A stretch of 64,000 nt of DNA from Clavibacter sepedonicus. GTDB lineage: Bacteria; Actinomycetota; Actinomycetes; Actinomycetales; Microbacteriaceae. The position numbers and the translations under genes are program-made. Position 1 is the stretch's first letter; the number at the start of each line of letters is the position of its first letter. The stretch is from positions 1,550,001 to 1,614,000 of the forward strand of contig NC_010407.1 of assembly GCF_000069225.1 (NCBI RefSeq), in the 5' to 3' direction. This document shows positions 50,184 through 57,865 of this stretch, piece after piece. The notes under the pieces were generated by a model. That model made no database searches. It had not been told where the DNA came from and saw only the letters and a program-made list of their open reading frames with translations.

Positions 50184-50188
50184 CCTAG
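49226..50188 (+). CDS. IS481-family transposase, distinct type
   Basis: This 320-residue DDE transposase has a helix-turn-helix (RRAAERFQCSPATASRWARRY, residues ~25-45) and an rve core with VHVDIKKLGRI, AVDDHSRLAYSEIL, RVLTDNGSCYR and the glutamate in TNGKVERFNRTL. GTG 49226 follows GGAGG at 49216-49220. The frame crosses the right terminal repeat and ends at TAG 50186-50188, which belongs to the flanking CTAG target and not to the element. The stop codon therefore comes from the insertion site. Confidence 0.93.
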   Translation: MTHANAPFAPVGRLRLARLIVEDGWPVRRAAERFQCSPATASRWARRYRAGLPMTDRSSRPHRQPTRTSQRRERRIVALRFTRRWGPHRISYHLRVPRSTVERVLNRYRMPLLEHVDLSTGLPARRSPARRYEHSSPGDLVHVDIKKLGRIPDGGGHRVLGRAAGRRNTPRTGRGYAFLHHAVDDHSRLAYSEILTDERKETAAAFWARANAFFTAAGITVIRVLTDNGSCYRSHAFTEALGTIAHTRTRPYRPQTNGKVERFNRTLATEWAYAHPYRTDEARAATYDAWLHHYNHHRPHTGIGGLTPAERVHNLTGNYT

Positions 50189-50200
50189 CCGCGCAGCCGC

Positions 50201-50707
50201 CTAGTCGCGCGTCGCCGACCGGTGCAGCTCCACGTCGAGCCGTCCCGCATCGGCCGTCGCGGTCATCCACGTGAAGTCAGGCTGGCGGCGACGGTCGGTG
50301 GGGGAGCCGGGGTTGAGGAGCCGCAGCCCCGCGGGCGTCACGGTGTCCCACGGAATGTGGCTGTGACCGAAGACCAGCACGTCGGTCTCGGGGAACGCCG
50401 CGTCCATCCGCCGCTCGCGGCCCGTGGACGCGCCGGTCTCGTGCGTCACCGCGAACCGGATCCCCTCGATCACGGCACGCGCCGTCTCCGGCAGCCGGGC
50501 GCGGAGCCCGGCGGGGTCGTTGTTGCCCCAGCACGCGAGCAGCCGGCCCGCGCGCGCCTCGAGCGCGTCGAGCGCTGCCTCGTCGACCCAGTCGCCCGCG
50601 TGGACCACGACGTCGGCGGCGTCGATCGCCCGCCACAGCGCCCGCGGCAGGTCCTTCGCGCGCCTGGGGAGGTGGGTGTCGCTGAGGAGCACGAGCGATG
50701 CGGTCAC
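50201..50707 (-). CDS. Metallophosphoesterase (YfcE/MJ0936 family)
   Basis: This 168-residue calcineurin-like phosphodiesterase has all metal-binding motifs: SDTHL near 9-13, HAGDW near 36, GNND near 61, VTHE near 88 and GHSHIPW near 114. Members hydrolyse cyclic nucleotides or model phosphodiesters; the physiological substrate is unknown. It starts at GTG 50707. The stop lies 17 bases from the IS right end, at another CTAG. Confidence 0.9.
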   Translation of the reverse strand: MTASLVLLSDTHLPRRAKDLPRALWRAIDAADVVVHAGDWVDEAALDALEARAGRLLACWGNNDPAGLRARLPETARAVIEGIRFAVTHETGASTGRERRMDAAFPETDVLVFGHSHIPWDTVTPAGLRLLNPGSPTDRRRQPDFTWMTATADAGRLDVELHRSATRD

Positions 50708-50760
50708 CCGGTCGACGGTACGCGGCCGCGCCGCCGCCCGTTCGCGCCGCGCGGCTCCCG

Positions 50761-50766
50761 TACCCT
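50761..50766 (+). promoter_or_regulatory. Putative -10 box, leaderless GNAT gene
   Basis: TACCCT fits TANNNT and ends six bases before GTG 50773. There is no ribosome binding site, so a leaderless message is likely. Confidence 0.45.
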
Positions 50767-50772
50767 CGATGC

Positions 50773-51306
50773 GTGACCCCCGCCACCCGCGACCTCGTGC
50801 CCGCCGACCTCGCCTGGATGGTGCAGCTGAACGACGCGGCCGTGCCCGCGGTCCCGCCCATGGACGCCGCGTCCCTCGGCGACGTGCTCGGCCACGCCGA
50901 CCTCGCGATCGCCGTGGTCGACCAGGACGCGCCCGACGCGCCGCCCGTGGGCATGCTCCTCGCGATGCAGCCGGGCGGCGCGTATGACAGCCCGAACTAC
51001 CGCTGGTTCGCGGAGCACGGCGTCGACGGCCTCTACGTCGACCGGATCGTCGTCGCCGACGGTCACCGCGGGCTCCGGCTCGGCCAGGTCCTCTACGCGC
51101 GCGTCTTCGCCGAGGCCCGGCGCACCGGGCGCGCGGCCGTCACGTGCGAGGTCAACACGCTCCCGCCGAACCCCGGGTCGCTCGCCTTCCACGGCCGGCT
51201 CGGCTTCGTCCGCGTCGGCGAGCTGGTCGACGCCGACGGGCTCCACGCGGTCGCGATGCTGTCCGCCCCCGTGGACCCGGATCCGTCCGTCCCGACAGCC
51301 GCCTGA
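50773..51306 (+). CDS. GNAT-family acetyltransferase
   Basis: This 177-residue GNAT has β4 with DGLYVDRIVVADGHRGLRLGQVLYARVF, in which HRGLRLG is the CoA pyrophosphate loop, and a C-terminal NPGSLAFHGRLGFVRVGEL, the usual N/GF end. The N-terminus (TPATRDLVPADLAWMVQLND) matches small actinobacterial GNATs of unknown substrate. GTG 50773 fits a leaderless transcript. It is divergent from the phosphoesterase gene. Confidence 0.87.
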   Translation: MTPATRDLVPADLAWMVQLNDAAVPAVPPMDAASLGDVLGHADLAIAVVDQDAPDAPPVGMLLAMQPGGAYDSPNYRWFAEHGVDGLYVDRIVVADGHRGLRLGQVLYARVFAEARRTGRAAVTCEVNTLPPNPGSLAFHGRLGFVRVGELVDADGLHAVAMLSAPVDPDPSVPTAA

Positions 51307-51363
51307 ACCGCGCGCCATGATGGACGTGACCCGAGCCCACGACCCGTCCACCAGGAGGCGCCC

Positions 51364-51977
51364 ATGACCGGCATCACCCGCGGCTTCGTCGGCCGCCCGC
51401 GCACGGGCCCGGCGACCGCCTCCCGCCCGGCCAGTACGACACCCAGGGCGGCTGGCCCGTCCTCACCGCCGAGGCCGTCCCGAACCTCCCGGAGTCGCGC
51501 TGGTCGATCGCCGTCGACGGGCTCGTGGAGCGCCCCACCTCCTGGGACTGGGACGAGGCGCATGCGCTTCCCCGCTCCGAGTACGCGGGCGACATCCACT
51601 GCGTCACCACGTGGACCCGGCTCGACACGCGGTTCGCGGGCGTCAGCGTCGACACGCTGCTCGACGCCGCGGGCCCGCTCCCGGAGGCGTCGTTCGTCCT
51701 CGCCACGTCGCACTCCGGCTACACGACGAACCTCCCGCTCGACGATCTCCGCGGCGGCCGCGCGTGGATCGCCTGGGAGGCCGACGGCCGACCCCTCACG
51801 CCCGACCACGGCGGGCCCGCGCGCCTCCTCGTGCCGCACCTCTACTTCTGGAAGAGCGCGAAGTGGATCGCCCGGCTCACGCTCCTCGACCACGACCAGC
51901 AGGGCTTCTGGGAGCGCAACGGGTACCACGATCGCGGCGACCCGTGGCGCGAGCAGCGCTACCAGGGCGACCGCTGA
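51364..51977 (+). pseudogene. YedY/MsrP-like sulfite-oxidase-family molybdopterin protein, frameshifted
   Basis: The start (MTGITRGFVGRPRTGP, from ATG 51364) and the rest (DRLPPGQYDTQGGWPVLTAE...) belong to one small molybdopterin-binding oxidoreductase but lie in different frames. The join is at ~51406-51416 in a GC run (GGGCCCGGCGACC). One missing base explains it. Downstream, SEYAGDIHCVTTWTRLDTRFAGVSVDTLL carries the cysteine that ligates Mo in this family, and the C-terminus FWERNGYHDRGDPWREQRY is complete. A shorter protein could start at GTG 51525 but would lack the N-terminal strand. The flavin reductase that usually partners it follows. A sequencing error is possible. Confidence 0.82.
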
Positions 51978-51991
51978 GCGCCGCGGCGCCG

Positions 51992-52738
51992 GTGCCGGGT
52001 CCCGGGCCCGAGCGCGTCCCCGGCCTCGTCCCCGCCGTCCCGGCCTCGGTCGGTGGCGAGTGGCGGACCGCGACGATCACGGCGGTCGAGCACCCGACCC
52101 CCACGACCGTCCTGCTGCGCTTCGACGTGCCCGACCGGATCCCGCACCTCCCCGGCCAGCACTGCGTCGTGCGGCTGCGCGCGGAGGACGGGTACACGGC
52201 CCAGCGCTCGTACTCGATCCTCTCCGCGCCGCACGAGCCCGGCGTCGAGCTGCTGATGGAGCGCTACGAGGACGGGGAGGTGAGCGGGTTCTTCGCCGAC
52301 GTCGCGCGGGTCGGCGACGAGATCGAGATGCGGCTGCCCATCGGCGGCTTCTTTGTGTGGGACGGCGCGACGCCGGCCGTCGCGCTCGGTGGCGGGACGG
52401 GCGCGGTGCCGCTCGTGGCGATGGTCCGCCACGCCCGCCACCTCGGCGTCCCGCACCTGGTCCGCGTGGCCGTCTCGGCCCGCACCGCGGCCGACGTCCC
52501 GTGCCGCGCGGAGCTCGAGGCCGCCGGCGCCCTCGTCGTCACCACGCGGGAGCGGTACGGTGCGCGCGGTTACGGCCGGCTCCGGGCCGAGGAGGTCGCG
52601 GAGCTCGCCACCGGCGCGGGGGTGGCGCTCGTGTGCGGATCCACCGCGTTCGCGGGCGGGGCCACGCGCCTGCTGCTCGACGCCGGGGTCGGCCGCGACG
52701 CGATCCGCATCGAGCAGTTCGGCCCGTCGGGGGAGTGA
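51992..52738 (+). CDS. Flavin reductase / FAD-binding oxidoreductase (FNR family)
   Basis: This 248-residue ferredoxin-NADP reductase-like enzyme has the FAD motif R72SYS75, the NAD(P) motif GGGTG at 133-137 and a C-terminal VCGSTAFAGGATRLLLDAGV...IRIEQFGP. No [2Fe-2S] domain is present. In Actinobacteria such genes often directly follow the sulfite-oxidase-like gene and are thought to supply electrons. GTG 51992 is the first conventional start; CTG 51974, overlapping the upstream TGA, is an alternative that would restore tight coupling. If the upstream gene is dead, this reductase may have lost its partner. Confidence 0.88.
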   Translation: MPGPGPERVPGLVPAVPASVGGEWRTATITAVEHPTPTTVLLRFDVPDRIPHLPGQHCVVRLRAEDGYTAQRSYSILSAPHEPGVELLMERYEDGEVSGFFADVARVGDEIEMRLPIGGFFVWDGATPAVALGGGTGAVPLVAMVRHARHLGVPHLVRVAVSARTAADVPCRAELEAAGALVVTTRERYGARGYGRLRAEEVAELATGAGVALVCGSTAFAGGATRLLLDAGVGRDAIRIEQFGPSGE

Positions 52739-52802
52739 CGGCGGCGCTCCGACCGGGCCACACTGGGCGGACGGCGACGGAGCCGTGGGGAGCGGGTGCC
52801 GC

Positions 52803-53336
52803 ATGGAGCGATCGGTCGTGCTGCTGCGCGGGATCAACGTCGGGCGGGCCAAGCAGGTGCCGATGGCGCAGCTGACCGCGGCGCTCGACGGGCTCGGCTA
52901 CGTCCGCGTCCGCACGCACCTGCGGAGCGGGAACGCCGTCGTCGACCACGAGCGGCCGAGCGGCCGGGGTGCGGCGGTGGCCATCGAGGACGCGGTGCGG
53001 CTCGCCACGGGGGTGACCGCCGACGTCCACCTCGTGCCCGCCGCCGACTTCCGGCGCATCGCCGCCGGCATCCCGTTCGGCGCCGTCGCCGACGATCCCG
53101 CCCGTCTCCTCGTCTCGTTCCTCGACCGCCCGCTGGATCCGATGCCCGCGCCGCCGCCCGCCGCCGCCATCGCGCCCGACCTGGTCGAGGTCGCACCCGA
53201 CGCCGTGTACTCCTGGCACCCCGACGGCGTCTCGGCCTCGCGCGTGCCCCCGGCGTTCTGGCGCGGGCTCGGGGCCTCCGTCACGGCCAGGAACGCCCGC
53301 ACCGTGGCCGCCCTCGTCGCGCTCCTCGACGCCTGA
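52803..53336 (+). CDS. DUF1697-family protein
   Basis: This 177-residue protein fits DUF1697 by its N-terminal VVLLRGINVGRAKQVPMAQLTAALDGLGYVRVRTHLRSGNAVV and the C-terminal ASVTARNARTVAALVALL. The family is widespread and uncharacterised; crystal structures are known without a function. It starts at ATG 52803 and has no tight coupling to its neighbours (64 and 123 bases). Confidence 0.9.
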   Translation: MERSVVLLRGINVGRAKQVPMAQLTAALDGLGYVRVRTHLRSGNAVVDHERPSGRGAAVAIEDAVRLATGVTADVHLVPAADFRRIAAGIPFGAVADDPARLLVSFLDRPLDPMPAPPPAAAIAPDLVEVAPDAVYSWHPDGVSASRVPPAFWRGLGASVTARNARTVAALVALLDA

Positions 53337-53446
53337 CCGCGGTCGCCGCCCCTCGCGTCCCCCGCACGGGGGTGATGCCGGCGGCCTGTCGCGCCCCCGT
53401 TCCGGGTCGGGCGCGCGGGGGCCTCCTCGTGACGCGATGAGGGGGA

Positions 53447-53452
53447 TAGGTT
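53447..53452 (+). promoter_or_regulatory. Putative -10 box, leaderless DUF2236 gene
   Basis: TAGGTT ends seven bases before GTG 53460 and one base before GTG 53454. It favours 53460 as the start of a leaderless message. Confidence 0.5.
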
Positions 53453-53459
53453 CGTGGAC

Positions 53460-54452
53460 GTGAGCAGATTCGCGGACCGATGGAAGTCCCACATCCTGGA
53501 GACGTTCTCCGCGGATGCGCAGGGCCGACCCCAATGGATCCAGGACCTGGAGGACGGCGACGACGCGGGTTGGTTCGGCCCCGGCTCCGCGGTCTGGGCC
53601 GTGCACGGCGGGATGCCGACGCTCGTGGCGGGGATCCGCGCCCTCCTCATGCAGACGCTGCACCCGGGCGCCATGGCCGGCGTCCACGACTGGTCGCGCT
53701 ACCGCGAGGACCCGCTCGGCCGGCTCGCCGGCACCGTGCGCTGGGTCATCACCACGTCGTTCGGCGACCGGGACACCGCCGTCGACGTGAGCCGTCGCGT
53801 CCGGGGCTACCACCGCAAGGTGCAGGGCACGTTCGTCGACGGCCACGGCGTCGAGCGCCCCTACAGCGCCAACGACCCCGACCTGCTCTCATGGGTCCAC
53901 ATCGTCTTCACCGACGCGTTCCTCAGCACGCACATGCAGTGGGGTCCGTCGATCCCCGGCGGTCCGGACAGGTACGTCGCCGAGTGGGCGAAGGCCGGCG
54001 AGCTCATGGGCGTGGAGGCGCCGCCGCGCTCGCACGCCGAGCTGCACGCGCAGATCGACGCGTTCCACGACCAGGGCCTCCTCCGCGCCGACGAGCGCAC
54101 CCGCGAGACGATCTCCTTCCTCCGCGAGCCGCCGCTGCGGCCCTCCATGCTGCCCGCCTACCGCGTCCTCTTCGCCGGGGCCGTCGCGTCCCTCGAGCCG
54201 CGGTACCGCGAGCTCCTCGGGCTCGACAAGGCCTCGTTCGGTCCCTTCCCGCTGCCGGCGCTCGCGTCGACCCGGGTGATGCTCGGCGTCGCCGGGCGCG
54301 TGATGGGCGAGCAATCGACGAGCCACGAGGCCGCTCTCAAGCGCATCGCACGGCTGCAGGGCGGGACGGGCGCGTCGTCGTCCGGCGCCCCGGCGGGGAC
54401 CTGCCCCGGACGCGGCGACGACGCCGGCCACCGCGCGCAGCCCGCCGCCTGA
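53460..54452 (+). CDS. Oxygenase MpaB-like / DUF2236 protein
   Basis: This ~330-residue protein of the DUF2236 group is related to latex-clearing protein and the MpaB oxygenase, which bind haem b. The conserved core is GSAVWAVHGGMPTLVAGIRALLMQTLHPGAMAGVHDWSRY...LGRLAGTVRWVITTSFGD, followed by DPDLLSWVHIVFTDAFLSTHMQWG, with the arginine and histidine typical of the haem pocket. The catalytic role here is unknown. GTG 53460 was chosen from promoter spacing; GTG 53454 adds two residues. The last ~30 residues are low complexity. Confidence 0.85.
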   Translation: MSRFADRWKSHILETFSADAQGRPQWIQDLEDGDDAGWFGPGSAVWAVHGGMPTLVAGIRALLMQTLHPGAMAGVHDWSRYREDPLGRLAGTVRWVITTSFGDRDTAVDVSRRVRGYHRKVQGTFVDGHGVERPYSANDPDLLSWVHIVFTDAFLSTHMQWGPSIPGGPDRYVAEWAKAGELMGVEAPPRSHAELHAQIDAFHDQGLLRADERTRETISFLREPPLRPSMLPAYRVLFAGAVASLEPRYRELLGLDKASFGPFPLPALASTRVMLGVAGRVMGEQSTSHEAALKRIARLQGGTGASSSGAPAGTCPGRGDDAGHRAQPAA

Positions 54453-54515
54453 TCCGCTGTCCGTCGCGGCACCGGCCGCCGCCCGCCCAGCGCGGCCGAT
54501 GTCGGCGGCCCGGGC

Positions 54516-54521
54516 TAGCGT
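54516..54521 (+). promoter_or_regulatory. Putative -10 box for dinB
   Basis: TAGCGT matches TANNNT and ends nine bases before ATG 54531. No SOS box (LexA-type dyad) is seen within the preceding 80 bases. Confidence 0.4.
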
Positions 54522-54530
54522 GGACACGAC

Positions 54531-55823
54531 ATGAGCAGGCAGGACGGATCGACGAGGCGCACGTCCGACGCGAGCGCGGACGACTCCGAGGCCACCATCC
54601 TGCACATCGACATGGATGCGTTCTTCGCGGCCGTCGAGCTCCTCGAGCGGCCGGAGCTGCGCGGCACCCCCGTCATCGTCGGCGGGTCGTCGGGTCGCGG
54701 CGTGGTCACGAGCGCCACCTACGAGGCCAGGCGCTTCGGGGTCCGCTCGGCCATGCCCATGGCGCAGGCGCTGCGCCTCTGCCCGCAGGCCACCGTCATC
54801 GGCGGCCACATGGAGAAGTACGCGCACTGGTCCCGGGTGGTCATGGGCATCTTCCGCGACGTCACCCCCCTGGTGGAACCGCTCAGCATCGACGAGGCGT
54901 TCCTCGACGTGGCGGGTGCCCGAGGTCTCTTCGGCTCGCCCGCCGAGATCGGCGTGATGATCCGCCGCTGCGTCCATGCCGAGACCGGCCTCACCTGCTC
55001 GGTCGGGGCGGCATCCACCAAGTTCGTCGCCAAGCTCGCCAGCACGCGCTGCAAGCCCGACGGGCTGCTCGTCATCCCCGCCGCCGAGACGCTGCCGTTC
55101 CTGCACGGGCTGCCCGTGGGCGCGCTCTGGGGCGTGGGGAAGACGACCGAGGAGGCGCTCCTCCGGCGCGGCCTCCGCACGGTGGCCGACATCGCGGACA
55201 CCCCGCTGCCCGCGCTGCAGTCCATGCTCGGCGAGTCCGCGGGCGCCCGGCTCCACGACCTCTCCTGGGGGCGCGACCCGCGTCGCGTCAGCACGCACCG
55301 GGAGGAGAAGAGCATGGGGCACGAGAACACGTTCCACGACGACGTGGCGGATCCCGAGATCGTGCGCCGCGAGCTCCTCGGCCAGGCCACGCGCGTCGCC
55401 GAGAGGCTCCGGCGCGCGGGGCTCACCGCCCGGACGGTGTCGCTCAAGCTCCGCTACTCCGACTTCCGCACCATCACGCGATCCCGCACGCTCGCGGAGC
55501 CCACCGACGTCGCCCGCCGCATCTACGACGAGATCCGCGACGTGTACGAGCAGGTCGCACGGCCCGGTGACCGGATCCGGCTCGTGGGCGTGCGCGCCGA
55601 GCAGCTCGACGACGCCGACAACCGCGCCGTCGCCCTGTGGGACGCGGACGAGGGCTGGCGCGAGGCCGAGCGCACGGTCGACCAGGCGGTGGAGCGCTTC
55701 GGCCGGGGGGCCATCGGTCCGGCGTCGCTCCTGCGGAAGCCCGGGGCGAAGCGCGCGACCGTGTCGGATCCGCGCACGGAGGCGGCCTCCCGCGGTGTCC
55801 TCCCCGGACACCCGCCCGACTGA
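54531..55823 (+). CDS. dinB: DNA polymerase IV (Y family)
   Basis: This 430-residue translesion polymerase has the first catalytic aspartate in ILHIDMDAFFAAVE (D27), steric-gate phenylalanines just after it, and the second acidic pair in PLSIDEAFLDVAG. The HhH thumb (LWGVGKTTEEALLRRGLRTVADIA) and the little-finger domain (SLKLRYSDFRTITRSRTL) follow. A hydrophilic N-terminal extension of ~22 residues precedes the domain. The C-terminus has no obvious QxxLF-type β-clamp motif, so clamp binding is uncertain. The DUF4190-like gene begins 11 bases later. Confidence 0.94.
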   Translation: MSRQDGSTRRTSDASADDSEATILHIDMDAFFAAVELLERPELRGTPVIVGGSSGRGVVTSATYEARRFGVRSAMPMAQALRLCPQATVIGGHMEKYAHWSRVVMGIFRDVTPLVEPLSIDEAFLDVAGARGLFGSPAEIGVMIRRCVHAETGLTCSVGAASTKFVAKLASTRCKPDGLLVIPAAETLPFLHGLPVGALWGVGKTTEEALLRRGLRTVADIADTPLPALQSMLGESAGARLHDLSWGRDPRRVSTHREEKSMGHENTFHDDVADPEIVRRELLGQATRVAERLRRAGLTARTVSLKLRYSDFRTITRSRTLAEPTDVARRIYDEIRDVYEQVARPGDRIRLVGVRAEQLDDADNRAVALWDADEGWREAERTVDQAVERFGRGAIGPASLLRKPGAKRATVSDPRTEAASRGVLPGHPPD

Positions 55824-55834
55824 CGAGGACCACC

Positions 55835-56335
55835 ATGACCGATCCCGCCGCGCCCGCCCCCGACGACCACGTCCCGGCAGGGGAGGAGGGGCCGGCTGGG
55901 GCTCCGGCTGCGCCGCCCGTTCCGCCCGCCGCCCCGGCACCTCCCGTCGCGCCGGCATCCCCCTTCGCGCCATCCGGGCCCCCGTCGGCGTCCGCCGCCG
56001 CTCCCTACGGCCTCGCGCCCGCGCCGGTCCCGCCCTCCCCGGCCGCCGTCGCCTGGGGCCAGCCGGTCTACGCGGCCGCGCCGCCCAAGGGCCTCAGCCT
56101 CACGTCGATGATCCTGGGGCTCGTCTCGGTCTTCTTCTTCTGGACGTTCCTCTGCCCGCTCATCGGGCTCGTGTTCGGCATCATCGGCATCCGCAAGGAG
56201 CCGGCCGGCCGCGGCTTCGCGATCACGGGCCTCATCCTCAACGGCCTGCTGCTGCTCATCCCCGTCGCGGTCGTGCTCTCGATCATCGTCGCGGGCGGCA
56301 CGCTCTTCGGCATCGCCGCCACCACCCCGCGCTGA
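55835..56335 (+). CDS. DUF4190-like small membrane protein with proline-rich N-terminus
   Basis: This 166-residue protein has ~90 residues of Pro/Ala-rich, probably disordered sequence and two membrane helices (SMILGLVSVFFFWTFLCPLIGLVFGIIGI and GFAITGLILNGLLLLIPVAVVLSIIV), the DUF4190 pattern common in Actinobacteria. No function is established. ATG 55835 follows CGAGGACC, 11 bases after dinB, so the two may share a transcript. It is convergent with ugd across a hairpin. Confidence 0.82.
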   Translation: MTDPAAPAPDDHVPAGEEGPAGAPAAPPVPPAAPAPPVAPASPFAPSGPPSASAAAPYGLAPAPVPPSPAAVAWGQPVYAAAPPKGLSLTSMILGLVSVFFFWTFLCPLIGLVFGIIGIRKEPAGRGFAITGLILNGLLLLIPVAVVLSIIVAGGTLFGIAATTPR

Positions 56336-56343
56336 CCCGCGCG

Positions 56344-56376
56344 GGCGCCGCCCCGTCCCGGTCGCGGGGCGGCGCC
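56344..56376. terminator. Bidirectional terminator between the DUF4190-like gene and ugd
   Basis: A perfect 12-bp stem GGCGCCGCCCCG (arms 56344-56355 and 56365-56376) with a nine-base loop lies between convergent stops. Confidence 0.82.
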
Positions 56377-56382
56377 GGACGG

Positions 56383-57696
56383 CTAGGGCCGGCCCATCCC
56401 GCGGTAGCGCCAGCCGGCGGCGCGCCACGCGACGGGATCCAGGCAGTTGCGGCCGTCGACGATCACGGGCGTCGCCACGATGGCCTTGAGCTCCGCCGGG
56501 TCGATGGCCCGGTACTGCTTCCACTCCGTGAGCACCATGACGGCGTCGGCGTCGCGTGCCGCCTCCTGCCACGAGTCGACGTAGGTGAGCTCCGGGAAGC
56601 GGCGGCGCGAGTTCTCGTTGGCGTACGGATCCGTCGCGAGCACGCGCGCGCCCTGCAGCTGCAGCTGCGCGGAGATGCTGAGCGCGGGGGAGTCGCGCAC
56701 GTCGTCCGACTCGGGCTTGAAGGCGAGCCCGAGCACGGCGATGTTGCGGCCGAGCAGGGATCCGCCGCACACCTCCCGCGCCACGTCGACCGCCCGCACG
56801 CGCCGCCGCATGTTGATGGAGTCGACCTCGCGGAGGAACGTGAGCGCCTGGTCCGCGCCGAGCTCGCCCGCGCGCGCCATGAACGCCCGGATGTCCTTGG
56901 GGAGGCAGCCGCCGCCGAAGCCGATGCCGGCGTTGAGGAAGCGGCGGCCGATGCGGTCGTCGTACCCGATGGCGTCCGCGAGCTGGGTGACGTCGGCACC
57001 GGTGGCCTCGCACACCTCCGCCATGGCGTTGATGAAGGAGATCTTGGTGGCGAGGAACGCGTTCGCCGACACCTTCACGAGCTCGGCGGTCTCGTAGTCG
57101 GTCGTGACGCGCGCCGTGCCGGTGCCGATCGCGGTGGCGTAGACCTCGTCGAGCGCCGCCCGCGCGGCCTCGCCAGCATCTCCCGTGGGCAGGCCGTAGA
57201 CGAAGCGGTCGGGCGTGAGCGTGTCCTCGACCGCGAATCCCTCGCGCAGGAACTCGGGGTTCCACACGAGCGTCGCGCCGGGCACGCGCGCGTCGATCCG
57301 CTCCGCGAGCCGCCGCGCGGTGCCGACGGGCACGGTGGACTTGCCGGTGACCACGTCGCCCGGCGCGAGGTGGGGGATCAGCGCCTCGACCGCGGCGTCG
57401 ACGTAGGTCATGTCCGCGGCGTTCTCGCCGCGCTTCTGCGGCGTGCCGACGGCGATGAAGTGCACGCGGGAACCGGCGGCCTCGGCCGTGTCGGTGGTGA
57501 AGCGGAGGCGGCCGGTCGCGAGCTGCTCGGTGAGGAGATCCGGCAGGCCCGGCTCGAAGAACGGGGCGACGCCCGTCTGCAGGGACGCGATCTTCGCGGC
57601 GTCCACGTCGATCGCGACCACGTCGTGCCCGAGGCGGCTCATGCACGCGGCGTGGACGGTGCCGAGGTAGCCGCAGCCGATGACGGAGATGCGCAC
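56383..57696 (-). CDS. ugd: UDP-glucose 6-dehydrogenase
   Basis: This 437-residue enzyme makes UDP-glucuronate from UDP-glucose in two NAD-dependent oxidations, for capsule or exopolysaccharide precursors. The Rossmann motif is GCGYLGTVHA near 8-17, the catalytic cysteine is C264 in GFGGGCLPKD, and RNxD-type ENSRRRF with YVDS lies in the UDP-binding domain. GTG 57696 has AAGGA upstream. No glycosyltransferase genes are adjacent; the gene stands between dinB and the trehalose operon. Confidence 0.94.
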   Translation of the reverse strand: MRISVIGCGYLGTVHAACMSRLGHDVVAIDVDAAKIASLQTGVAPFFEPGLPDLLTEQLATGRLRFTTDTAEAAGSRVHFIAVGTPQKRGENAADMTYVDAAVEALIPHLAPGDVVTGKSTVPVGTARRLAERIDARVPGATLVWNPEFLREGFAVEDTLTPDRFVYGLPTGDAGEAARAALDEVYATAIGTGTARVTTDYETAELVKVSANAFLATKISFINAMAEVCEATGADVTQLADAIGYDDRIGRRFLNAGIGFGGGCLPKDIRAFMARAGELGADQALTFLREVDSINMRRRVRAVDVAREVCGGSLLGRNIAVLGLAFKPESDDVRDSPALSISAQLQLQGARVLATDPYANENSRRRFPELTYVDSWQEAARDADAVMVLTEWKQYRAIDPAELKAIVATPVIVDGRNCLDPVAWRAAGWRYRGMGRP

Positions 57697-57807
57697 AGAG
57701 GAGTCCTTCGCGTCGTGGGGGAGGGCCGCCGGTCGGACGCCGGGCGACCGACGATGCGGTCGCCGGGCCGCGGCGTCGGCACCGTATCACGGTGGGGTGA
57801 CGCGCCA

Positions 57808-57854
57808 GGGGCGGGGCCCGACGTGCGCTCGCGCGCCGCGTCCGACCCCGCCCC
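57808..57854 (-). terminator. Possible terminator after treZ
   Basis: GGGGCGGGG (57808-57816) and CCCCGCCCC (57846-57854) can pair around a 29-base loop just after the treZ stop. A second 8-bp hairpin (57743-57764, GGCGACCG/CGGTCGCC) lies further on, near the ugd start. Confidence 0.45.
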
Positions 57855-57865
57855 GGAGCGGCGGA

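Noticed and set aside
51525..51977. Annotating the YedY-like gene as an intact 150-residue protein from GTG 51525
   Set aside because: Conserved N-terminal sequence is present upstream in two frames, so the longer, frameshifted gene is the better interpretation.
57697..57865. Riboswitch or other structured RNA upstream of ugd
   Set aside because: The region contains GC-rich hairpins better explained as treZ termination; no known riboswitch core was recognised.
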